The notes: a model not told the origin generated them from the letters alone. Shown: positions 55,001 through 63,440, counted from the first letter of the stretch. The stretch: DNA of 64,000 nt from CAXXHQ01 sp963665265 (GCA_963665265.2 OY762224.2:2914001-2978000); one strand, 5' to 3'. Program-made: numbers and translations.

Positions 55001-57829
55001 GAGCCAGCAGTAGCCGTATTTCGACAAGCTTCCGCTGCCGGAGATAACGCCGTTTAAGTAAATGACGTTTGAGCGATTGACGACCAAGGCTCCGTTATCG
55101 ACGATGTTTCCGACGATCGAACCGGTCGTTCCTCCCGTGCCGAGTTGCAGCGTTCCCGACGAGATGGTGGTTCCGCCCGTGTACGTATTGGTTCCGGTGA
55201 AGATGACCGTATTATTGCCGTATTTTTCGACGCTTCCGTTGCCGGAGATGACGCCGGCGAAGGTAAAGTCGTCGGAGTGATCGAATCCGAAGACGCCGTT
55301 ATTGACGACGTTTCCGACGATCGAACCGGTAGCGCTATTCGCCCCGAGCGTTAGTTTGCCGCCGCTGACGGTGGTTCCGCCGGTGTAGGTATTGGCGCCC
55401 GTTAGATAAACGGCGCCGCTACCGACCTTGGTAAGGCTGCCTGAGCCGCTAATGACCGAGGTCATGAAGGAGATGTAGTCGTGGTTAATAACGAGTTGAC
55501 CGTTGTTTTGAATCGCTCCGTCGATTCCGCCGCCTCGACCGCCGGCGCCGAGTTGCAGGGTTCCCGCAGCGATGGTCGTTCCTCCGGTATAGGAACTAAA
55601 GTTGCTTAAGGTCAGAGAGCCGGAACCGGATTGAGTCAAGCTTCCGCTGCCGGAGATGACGCCGCTTAAGGTAAGGGAGCCGGTTCGGCTGACGATCAAT
55701 TGGCCGTTGTCGACGATGTCGCCTACGATGCTTCCCGTCGCGGAGTTATTTCCTAACTGCAGAGCGCCTGCGGTGATGGTCGTTCCGCCGGAATAGGTAT
55801 TTGCGCCGGTCAAGATCAACGTTCCGGAGCCGGATTTAGTCAAACTTCCGCCGCCGCTAAAGACTCCGCCGTAGGTTACGTTATCGGAGCGATTGAAAAT
55901 AACTTGTCCGCCGGACGAAATGTTTCCAACGATGGAGCCGGTCGTTCCGCCCGCGCCGATTTGGAGCGTTCCGGAATTGATATAGGTATCTCCGGTGAAA
56001 GTATTCGCGCCTGTGAGTATAAGCGTGCCGGAACCGTATTTAACCAAGCTTCCGCTGCCGCTAATCGCGCCGGAGAAAGTAAACGAATTGGAACGATTGA
56101 TGAGCAAGTTTCCGTAGTTAACTACATTTCCGACGATGGAGCCTGTAGTTCCGCCTGAGCCGACTTCCAACGTACCGCTTGAGATCGTCGTTCCGCCGGT
56201 ATACGTATTCGTACCGGTCAGAAATAAAGAACCGGAGAGGTTGAGGCCGAGTTGTCCGCCGCCGTCGGCGATGGTTCCGTAAAAATCGCCTCCATGCCAA
56301 TTATATAAGGTTGATACGCCCGTCGAGTTCGTTATGACGGAGTTGGCGCTCCCGTGGATTTCGCTGAAGTAGGCGTCATTATCGTTGAGGTTTAGCGTAC
56401 CGCCGTACATCGTCACGTTGCCGTAGCCCAAGGAAACGTCGGTGCCAAGCGTAAGAGTTCCGCCGCTGACGGTGGTTCCGCCCGAGAAAAAATTACCATT
56501 GCCAAGATACAAATTTCCCGACGAGTAGAGAGAAATAACGCCATAGCCGTCGTTGATCGCTCCTGCGTACGAGCCTCCGTTCCAAATGGAGAGAGTCGCA
56601 TCACCGCCGTTACTTGTAACGAGAGCGGATGAGGAGCCGTCAAGGCTGTCAATGTAGAGATCGTTTCCGTTTAAGTCGAGCGTTCCGGCGTTAATGGTCA
56701 CGTTGCCGTAGCCTAATCCCCAGGAGTTTCCCAGGGTCACGGTTCCGGAGTCGATTGTCGTACCGCCCCAATAGTTATTGTATCCCGAGAGATAGAGGGA
56801 GCCGTTTCCATTTCCTCCCACAAAATGCACGGCCACGTTTCCGCCGAGGTCGTTGACGATCGAGCCTTCGAAACTTCCGCTTTCATAGATATAAAGCGTT
56901 GCGGTTGCGGAAGAAAGACTATTAGCGATAGATCCGCCTGAAATTCCGGTAAGCCAAGTGACGTTCGCATCGTGTCCGTTCAAGTCGAGGATACCGCCGG
57001 CCATCGTCAAATTGCCGTATCCTAAAGCGGAACTGCTCTCTTGCTTCACGGTTCCGGCATTGATCATCGTTCCGCCAAAGAAGTAATTATTGCCTGCAAG
57101 GGAAAGCGTTCCGGATCCTGATTTCGTTAGACTTCCCGTTCCGCTAAGGGTTCCGTTTAACGATAAGCTGCCGGTTTGATTGACGATAAGTTGGCTATTA
57201 TTGAGGATGTTTCCGACAATCGAGCCTGTCGCGCCGCCGGCGCCCAATTGCAGCGCGCCGGCCGAGATGGTCGTTCCGCCCGTATACGTGTTCGCGCCCG
57301 TCAAAATTAGCGTGCCCGCACCGGTTTTATTAATGCCGCCGACTCCGGAACTGATGCCGCTAACGACGGACGAAATAGTCAGCGTTGAAGAATTGACGTT
57401 TACAAGCGTTGAACCGTATAAGACGAGATTCGACGAAATGCTTGTCCCTGATACGCCCGCATTGACGACTAGCGACGAGAGAACGCCCAAGCTGTTGCCT
57501 GAAACAGAGAAGTTATTGCTTCGAAACGCAAGGGAATTAAACGGCGTTCCGGACGAGAGGTTATTCACCGTGGCGGTGCGAGTCGAGCCGGTGAAGACCA
57601 GATCGTCGCCGGCAGTGGGAGCGGCGTTCGTCGACCAGTTCGCCGCGGTTCCCCAGTAATTATTGGCTCCCAGTCCGGTCCACGTCACCACGGAAAGGAG
57701 TTGACGCCGTTCTAACGGCTCGAATCGTAATGTGCGCGAGGAGTGGTTAATGCGTTGCTCTTCTTTTTTCTTTGAGGCCAATCCAAATCGGGCAAGCGCG
57801 CGGCTCAATAAGTTTTGGGAAGTACGCAT
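52064..57829 (-). CDS. Giant calpain-like (C2) cysteine peptidase with about 14 beta-strand repeats
   Basis: 1921 residues from ATG 57829; AAAGGA at nine bases supports this over the frame to 57949. The N-terminus has a LEPR-xLL motif (FEPLERRQLLS near residue 40), a known planctomycete N-terminal signal. Then come about 14 repeats of roughly 40-70 residues, each with 'GxGTLILTGANTYTGGTTISAGTLQLGxGGxTGSIVGN', the autotransporter-associated pattern. The C-terminal calpain domain has C1559 (GDCWFIAGMG), H1721 (SSHAYTVIGYYY) and N1743 (VKNPWG), so the triad is complete. The last 120 residues are disordered. Calpain-type proteases are usually intracellular and calcium-linked in eukaryotes; bacterial ones are often exported. 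Likely a surface-attached protease. Confidence 0.87.
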   Translation of the reverse strand: MRTSQNLLSRALARFGLASKKKEEQRINHSSRTLRFEPLERRQLLSVVTWTGLGANNYWGTAANWSTNAAPTAGDDLVFTGSTRTATVNNLSSGTPFNSLAFRSNNFSVSGNSLGVLSSLVVNAGVSGTSISSNLVLYGSTLVNVNSSTLTISSVVSGISSGVGGINKTGAGTLILTGANTYTGGTTISAGALQLGAGGATGSIVGNILNNSQLIVNQTGSLSLNGTLSGTGSLTKSGSGTLSLAGNNYFFGGTMINAGTVKQESSSALGYGNLTMAGGILDLNGHDANVTWLTGISGGSIANSLSSATATLYIYESGSFEGSIVNDLGGNVAVHFVGGNGNGSLYLSGYNNYWGGTTIDSGTVTLGNSWGLGYGNVTINAGTLDLNGNDLYIDSLDGSSSALVTSNGGDATLSIWNGGSYAGAINDGYGVISLYSSGNLYLGNGNFFSGGTTVSGGTLTLGTDVSLGYGNVTMYGGTLNLNDNDAYFSEIHGSANSVITNSTGVSTLYNWHGGDFYGTIADGGGQLGLNLSGSLFLTGTNTYTGGTTISSGTLEVGSGGTTGSIVGNVVNYGNLLINRSNSFTFSGAISGSGSLVKYGSGTLILTGANTFTGDTYINSGTLQIGAGGTTGSIVGNISSGGQVIFNRSDNVTYGGVFSGGGSLTKSGSGTLILTGANTYSGGTTITAGALQLGNNSATGSIVGDIVDNGQLIVSRTGSLTLSGVISGSGSLTQSGSGSLTLSNFSSYTGGTTIAAGTLQLGAGGRGGGIDGAIQNNGQLVINHDYISFMTSVISGSGSLTKVGSGAVYLTGANTYTGGTTVSGGKLTLGANSATGSIVGNVVNNGVFGFDHSDDFTFAGVISGNGSVEKYGNNTVIFTGTNTYTGGTTISSGTLQLGTGGTTGSIVGNIVDNGALVVNRSNVIYLNGVISGSGSLSKYGYCWLSLGGANTYTGGTYIDFATISLGTNTALGTGAVTVNGTIDLNGHAPTIRELSGKGGIYSSNSTTNAALYTVGTSTFAGVINGASYYRPISLVVSSGTLTLTGANTFTGGTTVASSATLQLGGGSLASSIVNNGTVSFINSGSMTLDVSIANSGTINLANSGKLTLNGVISGSGSVIKTGTGETVLSGANTNTGGIYLSAGLVTLGGATALGAGSLTIDGDARLDMNGFNNASQPLTSVLLVDGYIIDGSLAANSAFNLQNGLVTANLVGSAGLTKSGSGTVTLTGVNTYLGSTVAIGGVLIVGTTQSLPPGTVVTEAGGIVVYTQTLYWNGGNGAWNSSYAWHYSDGTLASWVDGSNAVFSGGGTITISGSVNALSMTFVSGNYAFSGGQISVPYFNNINTGSGTVIVSSALSGAGVIEKTGAGELKFNGTSTFAGAGWMKDGTFNLDFSAMPSATPDIWIDGDDDVIGPGSLHFSDSTVYSDVHAAFADETIDRNETLAILQALAARGTSITAAAFSDLQTLANNPTSFNMLDYVHVLLSDVAIGNTANAHYQGQTLGNLAAGSTSTQLTNLTNKWFLGLDRPTGSGTYTHISGSLANADGFTWDDMKQSSILGDCWFIAGMGALGNASQEAVSNMFIDNGDGTWTLRFYGYNSGVFTADYVTVDQYLPTNSSGVRIYAAWTNGLWIALAEKAFAQWCETGKPYQFSNARGTTNAYSSLYAGTHSEIFSAALGRGCSSATTVSAYCSALDNGYAVGFSSPSSLVSGVPTSKYGLYSSHAYTVIGYYYDSAAADYRFIVKNPWGTAHPTDILGSDIDYLTIANPDGTTPAESNYATAPLYAAASTASEITSTPLTFADPKSYAPHNESTFSRFASPSSFNSLFESKSSSEETRARTSIFASLFDDTKTHINSSANRESEGTVASDGWLSDGPLTTFAENAETASNFETMRRLRDHKKTKNLDNAVDSVLAESDAVLVLL

Positions 57830-58934
57830 CTCTGGAAATCCTTTACGGAAATGGGATAAGGCGCCGCGAACGACGCAGTCCAATAAATGTATGACGAAAA
57901 TTGGCGAATATTTCCACGCTGGAGGAAATGGGGGGGCGCGCAAATGCAAACAAAACCCTATGCGTGACGCTAAGGGATTCGACCAGATAACCGGAAAGCC
58001 GCCGCCTTCTTCCGTTTTTTCACCGCCTAATACGCCGAAATTAAACGCAACGCTTGATGCGCGCGATCAATGGCTTAGGCAACTTTTGAAATAAGAAAAT
58101 CCGCCAGGATCAAATTACGACAAGTTGCCAAAAATTATATCAGTCGATTCATATTCCGCAAGCGTTATTCTTAAGTCCGCGATTTTTTTTCGAATGGAGA
58201 ATCGTTTGATTGCCATTCAAGGATTCGCGGTGGGGGAGTCGTGATCCACGACCAAGGAATAACGTCGCTGGGGTAGGCTTCTTTATCTGGAACTGCGTTG
58301 GGAAGGAATGGCTTCTCCTTTCAAAAATAAATTGTTCGCTGGAACAACGCGGAAGCGCGCGGCCCAATTTTTTTCGTAAAAAATTTGATTTGTAATTGGT
58401 AACTGAATTTTTTGGCGGCGTTTGAAGTCACGGTGAACGGGTCTTGTCGAATTTTCTTTATTACTCCGCTCGTAAAAGCAAACAGGCTGTTTTTCCGAGC
58501 GATCAAGGTTTTTTCGACGACGATGCCGGAGAATATGGACGCTTCCTCGCAGTGTCGCATTCGTAAGAACCGATGGGACAATAGGATAGGGAAACGTAAA
58601 ACGGCGGGGCGTTCATAATCTCTCCAGTTTGCGAGTAAGTTGGTAGTCATAAGTTTGGTTGCGGCTGTTTGTTACGATAATTCGACAGGGCTTTGCTTGG
58701 ATTCTTCGTTTTGCGTTCGCAAGTCGTAAAGGATTGAAGCGATAGCTTTTGCGGGGCTTGCCGAGCGCCTTTCGCACGGAAAACGGACCGAGAGGAAAGG
58801 AGTTAAGGCGACGGCGCGCGCGTTTTTTGCGGCAAGCGGGAAAGTCGAGTCGTCAAAGAACGCGTCGCCTGGATGCGCGGCGATTCAGAGGAGAGTTTTA
58901 GCGGAAGGCGTGGCACAAAAACAAGGATAAAGTA

Positions 58935-59003
58935 TGAGGGATGAGGGATGAGGGATGAGGGATGAAGGATGAAGGATGAAGGATGAAGGATGAAGGATGA
59001 AGG
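58935..59003 (+). repeat. (TGAGGGA)4 followed by (TGAAGGA)5 heptad array
   Basis: Four TGAGGGA units, then five TGAAGGA units and a partial one, without gaps. The same TGAAGGA unit recurs at 63322. The pure GGG part fits a short G-quadruplex. Confidence 0.95.
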
Positions 59004-59036
59004 TCGCGGCAGGCGAAACCACGAATGCACGCAACG

Positions 59037-59180
59037 TAGGGCATAGGGATTTGGGCGTAGGGGATGGGGACGCGGGAAATAACCGCGAATGAACGCCAAT
59101 CGACGCGAATGATTTAACGCAAGGCGCAATTTTCACCACCAAGTCACCAAGACGCCGAGACGCTGAGACGCTGAGGAAGA
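59037..59180. repeat. Cluster of degenerate dispersed repeats
   Basis: Contains TAGGGCATAGGGAT and GGGCGTAGGGGAT (heptad relatives), AACCGCGAATGAACGCCAAT, and CACCAAGTCACCAAGACGC followed by GAGACGCTGAGACGCTGAG. Such strings are known as dispersed intergenic repeats in environmental planctomycete and cyanobacterial genomes; here the link is by resemblance. Confidence 0.5.
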
Positions 59181-59224
59181 AATTGCCCGCAAAAAAATTA
59201 TCAGCTAAAAAACTTACGTAGCTT

Positions 59225-59420
59225 CTGGGTAAAGAAGTTGTCATGCACGGGGTGCATGACCTACAAACTGCGGCGACCCCTCCGGGGTCGATTTATATTG
59301 CGTTTACGTTCCCCGGGTCGCTGCGCGACCCGGGGCTAATGGCTGCCATCCTTTCAGGATGGTCGCACGGCGGAGCCGCGCCGAGGTAGCGCGTTACTAG
59401 GCGGAGCCTGGGAACGAGGG
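59225..59420. repeat. REP-like hairpin block A
   Basis: A run of hairpins: GTCATGCAC / GTGCATGAC, GACCCC / GGGGTC, CCCCGGGTCG / CGACCCGGGG, CCATCC / GGATGG, then GGCGGAGCC and AGGCGGAGCCT. The same modules recur in the blocks at 60475 and 61401. Confidence 0.8.
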
Positions 59421-59478
59421 ATCGGATACGTCACCTTCCTCCGGCGAGGATTGGTCAGACTGGAGAAGTGATCGGTGA

Positions 59479-59811
59479 TGGCGGCGGACTTTTGCGGCGA
59501 CATGTTTTCGACTCCGACGACTCGGCGGATCGCACGCTCTCGCCGTCCTTCGGAAAGAAATCGGAATCGCCTTGCCTAGGCCATACCAAATCGCCTATCA
59601 TGGCGCAATCGCCCTGGGGGTGCATAACCTACAAACTTGGGCGTATAATAACAAAAGTCTTTTTGCCGGGCTTCCCTATGCGAACGTCCCGACGCAGTTG
59701 TCATCTTCGCCGGGAACGATTCAGCAGGTAGCTACCAACGACGACCTTCGCATGGTAGATTCATTGATAGCAAGCAATAGAAATGAATATTGGTTACAAG
59801 AAAATATTTAA
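59479..59811 (+). pseudogene. Possible truncated gene fragment upstream of the orphan gene
   Basis: An open frame after a TGA near 59479 lacks a start codon upstream of a TTG at 59572. Its second half (about 75 residues, IALPRPYQIAYHGAIALGVHN to NEYWLQENI) has balanced composition and lower GC. Its end overlaps the start of the next gene (59783) by 29 bases, as toxin-immunity or other overlapping pairs do. It may be the C-terminal remnant of a lost gene. No family recognised. Confidence 0.3.
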
Positions 59812-60178
59812 AGGAAAGGTAATAGAAGGACTCCGAGAGCTTGCCGATATCGACTTTCAGCGTCGAGTTTGGCTCGCAACCTCCGGACCTGAAATATCCT
59901 CTTTCTCTGAGGCAATTTGTGGATTATTTGATGATAGTGGACTCAGTAGTAATTTGGAGCGAGGGATACTCTCGGCAGTTTTCAGTAAAAACGTTTACGC
60001 CAAACTAAACGAGCTTGGATTACTTATTGACAAGGTAAAGTATGACTTTTTATCCCTAGAGCCAGACTCTCTAATCGAACATCCGCAAATGCAAATTGTA
60101 AGAGATTTAGCCTCATCAATCCTTGCTCAAATACAAGCAGATGAAAATCACAACTCGTTTTCTCTCGATCGTGATTAA
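59783..60178 (+). CDS. Orphan small protein, possibly an immunity protein
   Basis: 131 residues, soluble, acidic, with no signal. It begins MNIGYKKIFKGKVIEG; helices dominate (IDFQRRVWLATSGPEISSFSEAICGLFDDSGLS, LEHPQ-type loop near 98). Composition is AT-richer than neighbouring genes, suggesting transfer. Size and acid character, together with an overlapping upstream fragment, recall immunity proteins of polymorphic toxins, but no family is recognised. No toxin is adjacent. It is flanked by repeat blocks. Confidence 0.45.
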   Translation: MNIGYKKIFKGKVIEGLRELADIDFQRRVWLATSGPEISSFSEAICGLFDDSGLSSNLERGILSAVFSKNVYAKLNELGLLIDKVKYDFLSLEPDSLIEHPQMQIVRDLASSILAQIQADENHNSFSLDRD

Positions 60179-60474
60179 AAAACATCTTCCAAGCAAATAT
60201 GTCCTCAAATAATGTGCTAGTCCATAGATTCGTCAGTGGGCAAATGTTCAAACGACATTTGCCTGAAAACGGCCGAATATGTGGCGAGACTGTGCGTTCG
60301 CCGAAGAAGTCGGCGAGAAACCCACGCTGTTTTTGAGTAATGCGTTACGAAACGGGCTTGCGGTTTTGTCGAGCGCGGTCGCCTTATCGACAGCGTTTTA
60401 CCATTACGCCGCGCGACGGACTTTGATGACGGGAAGATGCTAAGCGTTTGGGGGAACACGTGGCGGAATGCTGC
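60179..60474. other. Gap downstream of the orphan gene
   Basis: About 300 bases. A 54-codon ORF at 60279-60443 (MWRDCAFAEEVGEKPTLF) is too short and unsupported to call. Its reading continues poorly from an upstream frame, so a decayed gene is possible. Confidence 0.3.
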
Positions 60475-60800
60475 GACCCCTTCGGGGTCGTTTTATATTG
60501 CGTTTACGTTCCCCGGGTCGCTGTGCGACCCGGGGCTAATGGCTGCCATCCTTTCAGGATGGTCGCACGGCGGAGCCGTGCCGAGGTAGCGCGTTACTAG
60601 GCGGAGCCTGGTAACGAGGGAGATTCTCCTGTCAGACACGGAGTGCCTGGACCTACGGAGCTGGGTAAAGAAGTTGTCATGCACGGGGTGCATGACCTAC
60701 AAACCAATGGCTGCCATCCTTTCAGGATGGTCGCTCGGCGGAGCCGTGCCGGGAACAGTGCGTTACCAGGCGGAGCCTGGTAACGAGGGATCGGACGCTT
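60475..60800. repeat. REP-like hairpin block B
   Basis: Repeats the modules of block A in the order GACCCC / GGGGTC, CCCCGGGTCG / CGACCCGGGG, CCATCC / GGATGG, GGCGGAGCC, then GTCATGCAC / GTGCATGAC, followed by a second CCATCC / GGATGG and a longer GTTACCAGGC-GGA-GCCTGGTAAC hairpin. Module order differs from block A. Confidence 0.8.
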
Positions 60801-60949
60801 CCGATTTTAGCGATCGAACCTGGAGGGTTCGCCGCTATTAGCCGGGGCGTAGAGCGCAGCGAGACCCCCGGAAAAGATGCGTTATGATTATTTCCGACCC
60901 CGAAGGGGTCGCAGCGAAGCAGGCCGAAGCGTTTCAAAAGGGATTTGGC

Positions 60950-61396
60950 ATGGGTTCGACTTACCTCTCTCTTCATTACCATTTGGTTTTTGGAACAAAA
61001 AAACGAGAACCGGTGATTGCCGAGGAATGGCGATCCCACCTGCACGAATATCTGGGAGGAGTCATCCGCCGACTCGAAGGATTGCCGCAAGGAATCGGCG
61101 GCACGGCCGACCATGTCCATATTCTTCTTGGATTAAAGGCTACGCATTGTCTGTGCGACGTGATTCGAGAAATGAAAAAAGCCTCGACCGTTTGGGTTCA
61201 CGACACGATGAAAGCGCCGTATTTCGCATGGCAGGAAGGCTATTCCGCGTTCACCGTAAGCGGAACGGCCCGGGAACCAGTGCGAAACTACGTCGCCAAT
61301 CAAGAAAAGCATCACCGTCAGAAATCGTATCAAGAAGAATTGCTCGAAATGCTTCGCAAGGTTGGGATCGAATTTGATCCGAAATATTTTGAATAA
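60950..61396 (+). mobile_element. REP-associated tyrosine transposase (RAYT, IS200/IS605-like)
   Basis: 148 residues from ATG 60950, preceded by AAGGG at about 9 bases. The HUH motif H55-V56-H57 (DHVHILLG) and the catalytic tyrosine Y114 (RNYVANQEKHH) are intact, with the opening TYLSLHYHLVFGTKKREP typical of the family. Known role: single-strand DNA cleavage and strand transfer at REP hairpins in the RAYT group. It stands between REP-like block B and block C, which supports RAYT over a plain IS200 transposase. No IS605-type left or right ends were recognised. Confidence 0.85.
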
Positions 61397-61400
61397 CCTT

Positions 61401-61762
61401 GCGGCGACCCCTCCGGGGTCGATGATTTTTGTACGGGATTCTTTTTCCCCGGGGCGCTGCGCGACCCGGGGCTAATGGCTGCCATCCTTTCAGGATGGTC
61501 GCACGGCGGAGCCATGCGGGAACAGTGCGTTACCAGGCGGAGCCTGGTAACGAGGGAGATTCAGGATGGTCGCCGGCGGAGCCATGCGGGAACAGTGCGT
61601 TACCAGGCGGAGCCTGGTAACGAGGGAGATTCAGGATGGTCGCCGGCGGAGCCTCGCGGGAACAAGAGAGAAAAGAATTGCCATCCTTTCAGGATGGTCG
61701 CACGGGGGAGCCGTGCGGAGATAGTGAGTTACTAGTCGGAGCCTAGAAACAAGGAGCTAACG
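61401..61762. repeat. REP-like hairpin block C with tandem 70-base units
   Basis: Starts with GACCCC / GGGGTC and CCCCGGG, then has AGGATGGTC at 61492, 61563, 61633 and 61691. The first two units are 71 and 70 bases and nearly identical, each holding GTTACCAGGC-GGA-GCCTGGTAAC. Later units decay. Confidence 0.8.
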
Positions 61763-61793
61763 CCGTTAATCACCACGCCCTAATCCCGACGCC

Positions 61794-62699
61794 CTACATT
61801 CTGCTTTCCACTTCCGCGCGATTTGGGCAGCCGGCGGTTGCGCCTTGGCTTCGTGCTTTTAATCCTGCCGTCACGCTAGCGAAACGGACGCAATCGGTCG
61901 TTGTTTTTCCTTCGGCAAGCGCCACGCAATACGCGCCATGAAAAACGTCGCCGCAGCCGGTCGTATCGACCGTCTCGACGGAGAGGGCAGGGGAGTGCGA
62001 CGCTTCGCTTTGGGGGCGCTCCAAAAACCAAGCGCCGTTTTGCCCGCAGGTGACGACGACCGCTTTTCGGGTCGGCGACCATAGTTTTTTCGCCGCTTTC
62101 ATGGCGTCTTTTTCGCCGGTCAATTCCTCGGCGAATCGCTCGGAGATGATCAAGTGCTCGACCATCGGCAGTAGTTCGGCAAAGCCTTCGCCCGGATCGC
62201 GTTCAAAATCGGCGACGGTCGGAATGCCGTGCTTTTGGCCGAGTCGCACGGCCCGGAGGGTTCCGGGTATCCCGTGATGATCGATCAGCAGGGTCTTGGC
62301 GTTTTTGATGAGCGATTCCTCGGGCCAATCGACGGCCGGTCCGACTTCCTCGCAAATTTCGGAGAAGACGGTTCGCGTTTTCGAGGACTCGTCGACAATG
62401 ATCGTGGAGTAGGCGGGGCTGGAAGAGGGGCGTCGTCGAACGAAATCGACGCAAACGCCTTCTTTTTTGAAGGCGTCGATGACGAATCGGGAGAGTTCGT
62501 CTTCGCCGAGTCGGCCGGCGTAAGCGCATTGAGCGCCGAGGCGCGCCGCTGCGATCATCGCCGAGCCGGTCAGCCCGCCGCATTGACGGATGCGCCGCCG
62601 CACGCGGATTTTCGATTCCGGCGGAGGATAGTTATCAACGTATAGGAGATCGTCGACGGCAGTTATGCCGAGTCCGAGGAGGTCAAAGGAGCGATTCAT
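61794..62699 (-). CDS. PfkB-family carbohydrate kinase
   Basis: 301 residues. The N-terminal motif is seen in QCGGLTGSAMIAAARLGAQCAYAGRLGEDELS. The C-terminal motif DTTGCGDVFHGAYCVAL carries the catalytic base D251; the usual DTxGAGD is varied as DTTGCGD. Known role: ATP-dependent phosphorylation of a sugar or nucleoside. Substrate not assignable. The TAG stop lies in a GTAGGGCG motif like the heptad repeats elsewhere. The HEAT-repeat gene lies 108 bases upstream on the same strand. Confidence 0.85.
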   Translation of the reverse strand: MNRSFDLLGLGITAVDDLLYVDNYPPPESKIRVRRRIRQCGGLTGSAMIAAARLGAQCAYAGRLGEDELSRFVIDAFKKEGVCVDFVRRRPSSSPAYSTIIVDESSKTRTVFSEICEEVGPAVDWPEESLIKNAKTLLIDHHGIPGTLRAVRLGQKHGIPTVADFERDPGEGFAELLPMVEHLIISERFAEELTGEKDAMKAAKKLWSPTRKAVVVTCGQNGAWFLERPQSEASHSPALSVETVDTTGCGDVFHGAYCVALAEGKTTTDCVRFASVTAGLKARSQGATAGCPNRAEVESRM

Positions 62700-62807
62700 T
62701 AGCGGCGAGATGATAAAGGCGGCCGAAACAAGACGCGATCGAAGAACGCGACGCCCGGGCGGAAGTCGCCCAAACGCCGCAATTGTCGCAAGAAAGCAGG
62801 TAGTTGG

Positions 62808-63032
62808 CTAGACGTGGGCGAGGTGAACTCGCAACTGATCGACCGCTCGCTCGGCTTCGCGACGAACGCTTGGGTCGGCGTCGTCGAGCAGTTGGGCGAT
62901 GGCGTCAACGGCTGCGGCGGCCTTTGGGCCTTGCATCCGCAGAGCGCCGGCGGCGTTGCGCCGTATTCGCGGGTCAACGTCTCTGAGCTTTTCCATCAGT
63001 TTCAAAACCAGCAAATCGGTTGTCTGGGCCAT
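62808..63032 (-). CDS. Short HEAT-repeat protein
   Basis: 74 residues, two HEAT repeats: LVLKLMEKLRDVDPRIRRNAAGALRMQG and AVDAIAQLLDDADPSVRREAERAVDQL. Such short all-HEAT proteins act as protein-binding scaffolds. No catalytic motif. It lies upstream of and in the same direction as the PfkB-family gene. Confidence 0.72.
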   Translation of the reverse strand: MAQTTDLLVLKLMEKLRDVDPRIRRNAAGALRMQGPKAAAAVDAIAQLLDDADPSVRREAERAVDQLRVHLAHV

Positions 63033-63440
63033 GGTCGATTTATTGCTGCGTCAACGGATTAATGAACCAGGCGTTTTCGGATTGCGGCAACCGCGGCAGG
63101 TCGATCGCCAAGCGGCAATCTGGAAACGCACATAGGCTACTTATCGACCCGACCGGGGTTAGAAAAACAATTTTGCCGAACTTTTAGCGGAAGATGGGTA
63201 GGGTGCGGCGTGTGCGTTGCGTCGTTCACTAATGACATGATGTTTTTTGGCCCGCATATATTGCCTGGGTATCCTGTTTATCCCAGAAGGAAAAGGCGAG
63301 TTTGGAAAAGCAAGGGGGAGATGAAGGATGAAGGATGAAGGATGAAAGTCACGGCAAATTCTCGCGTGCTTCGTGCGCTTCGTGGAAAAATAACTGCGGC
63401 GTTACAGGCGTTGGGACTTTTCGGGAGTTCGCCTGAACCG
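63033..63440. other. Gap with a TGAAGGA array
   Basis: About 400 bases between the HEAT gene and the hydrolase. It contains three TGAAGGA units at 63322-63342 and a partial one, followed by GTCACGGCA. No other element was recognised. Confidence 0.45.
63322..63346 (+). repeat. (TGAAGGA)3 heptad array
   Basis: Three TGAAGGA units and a partial one. The flank TGAAAGTCACGGCA matches TGAAGGTCGCGGCA after the array at 58935-59003, so the two arrays share a larger ancestral element. Confidence 0.85.

Larger units (their letters stand above)
57830..59782. other. Repeat-rich, largely gene-free region
   Basis: About 1.95 kb. No ORF with a credible domain is present; the candidates on either strand are frame shadows. 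It holds heptad arrays (58935-59003), GTAGGGCATAGGG-type motifs near 59037, dispersed fragments resembling AACCGCGAATGAACGC and CACCAAGTCACCAAGACGC, and the first REP-like block (59225-59420). A fragmentary reading frame ends at 59811. Confidence 0.5.

Noticed and set aside
58321..58650. 109-codon minus-strand ORF after the calpain-like gene
   Set aside because: Basic, aromatic-rich composition without motifs; it lies in a region of decayed repeats.
61492..61690. CRISPR array
   Set aside because: Units are contiguous, hairpin-based and about 70 bases; there are no unique spacers and no cas genes.
61429..61735. ORFs reading through REP-like block C
   Set aside because: They follow repeat units, end abruptly and resemble no protein; the block is a hairpin array.
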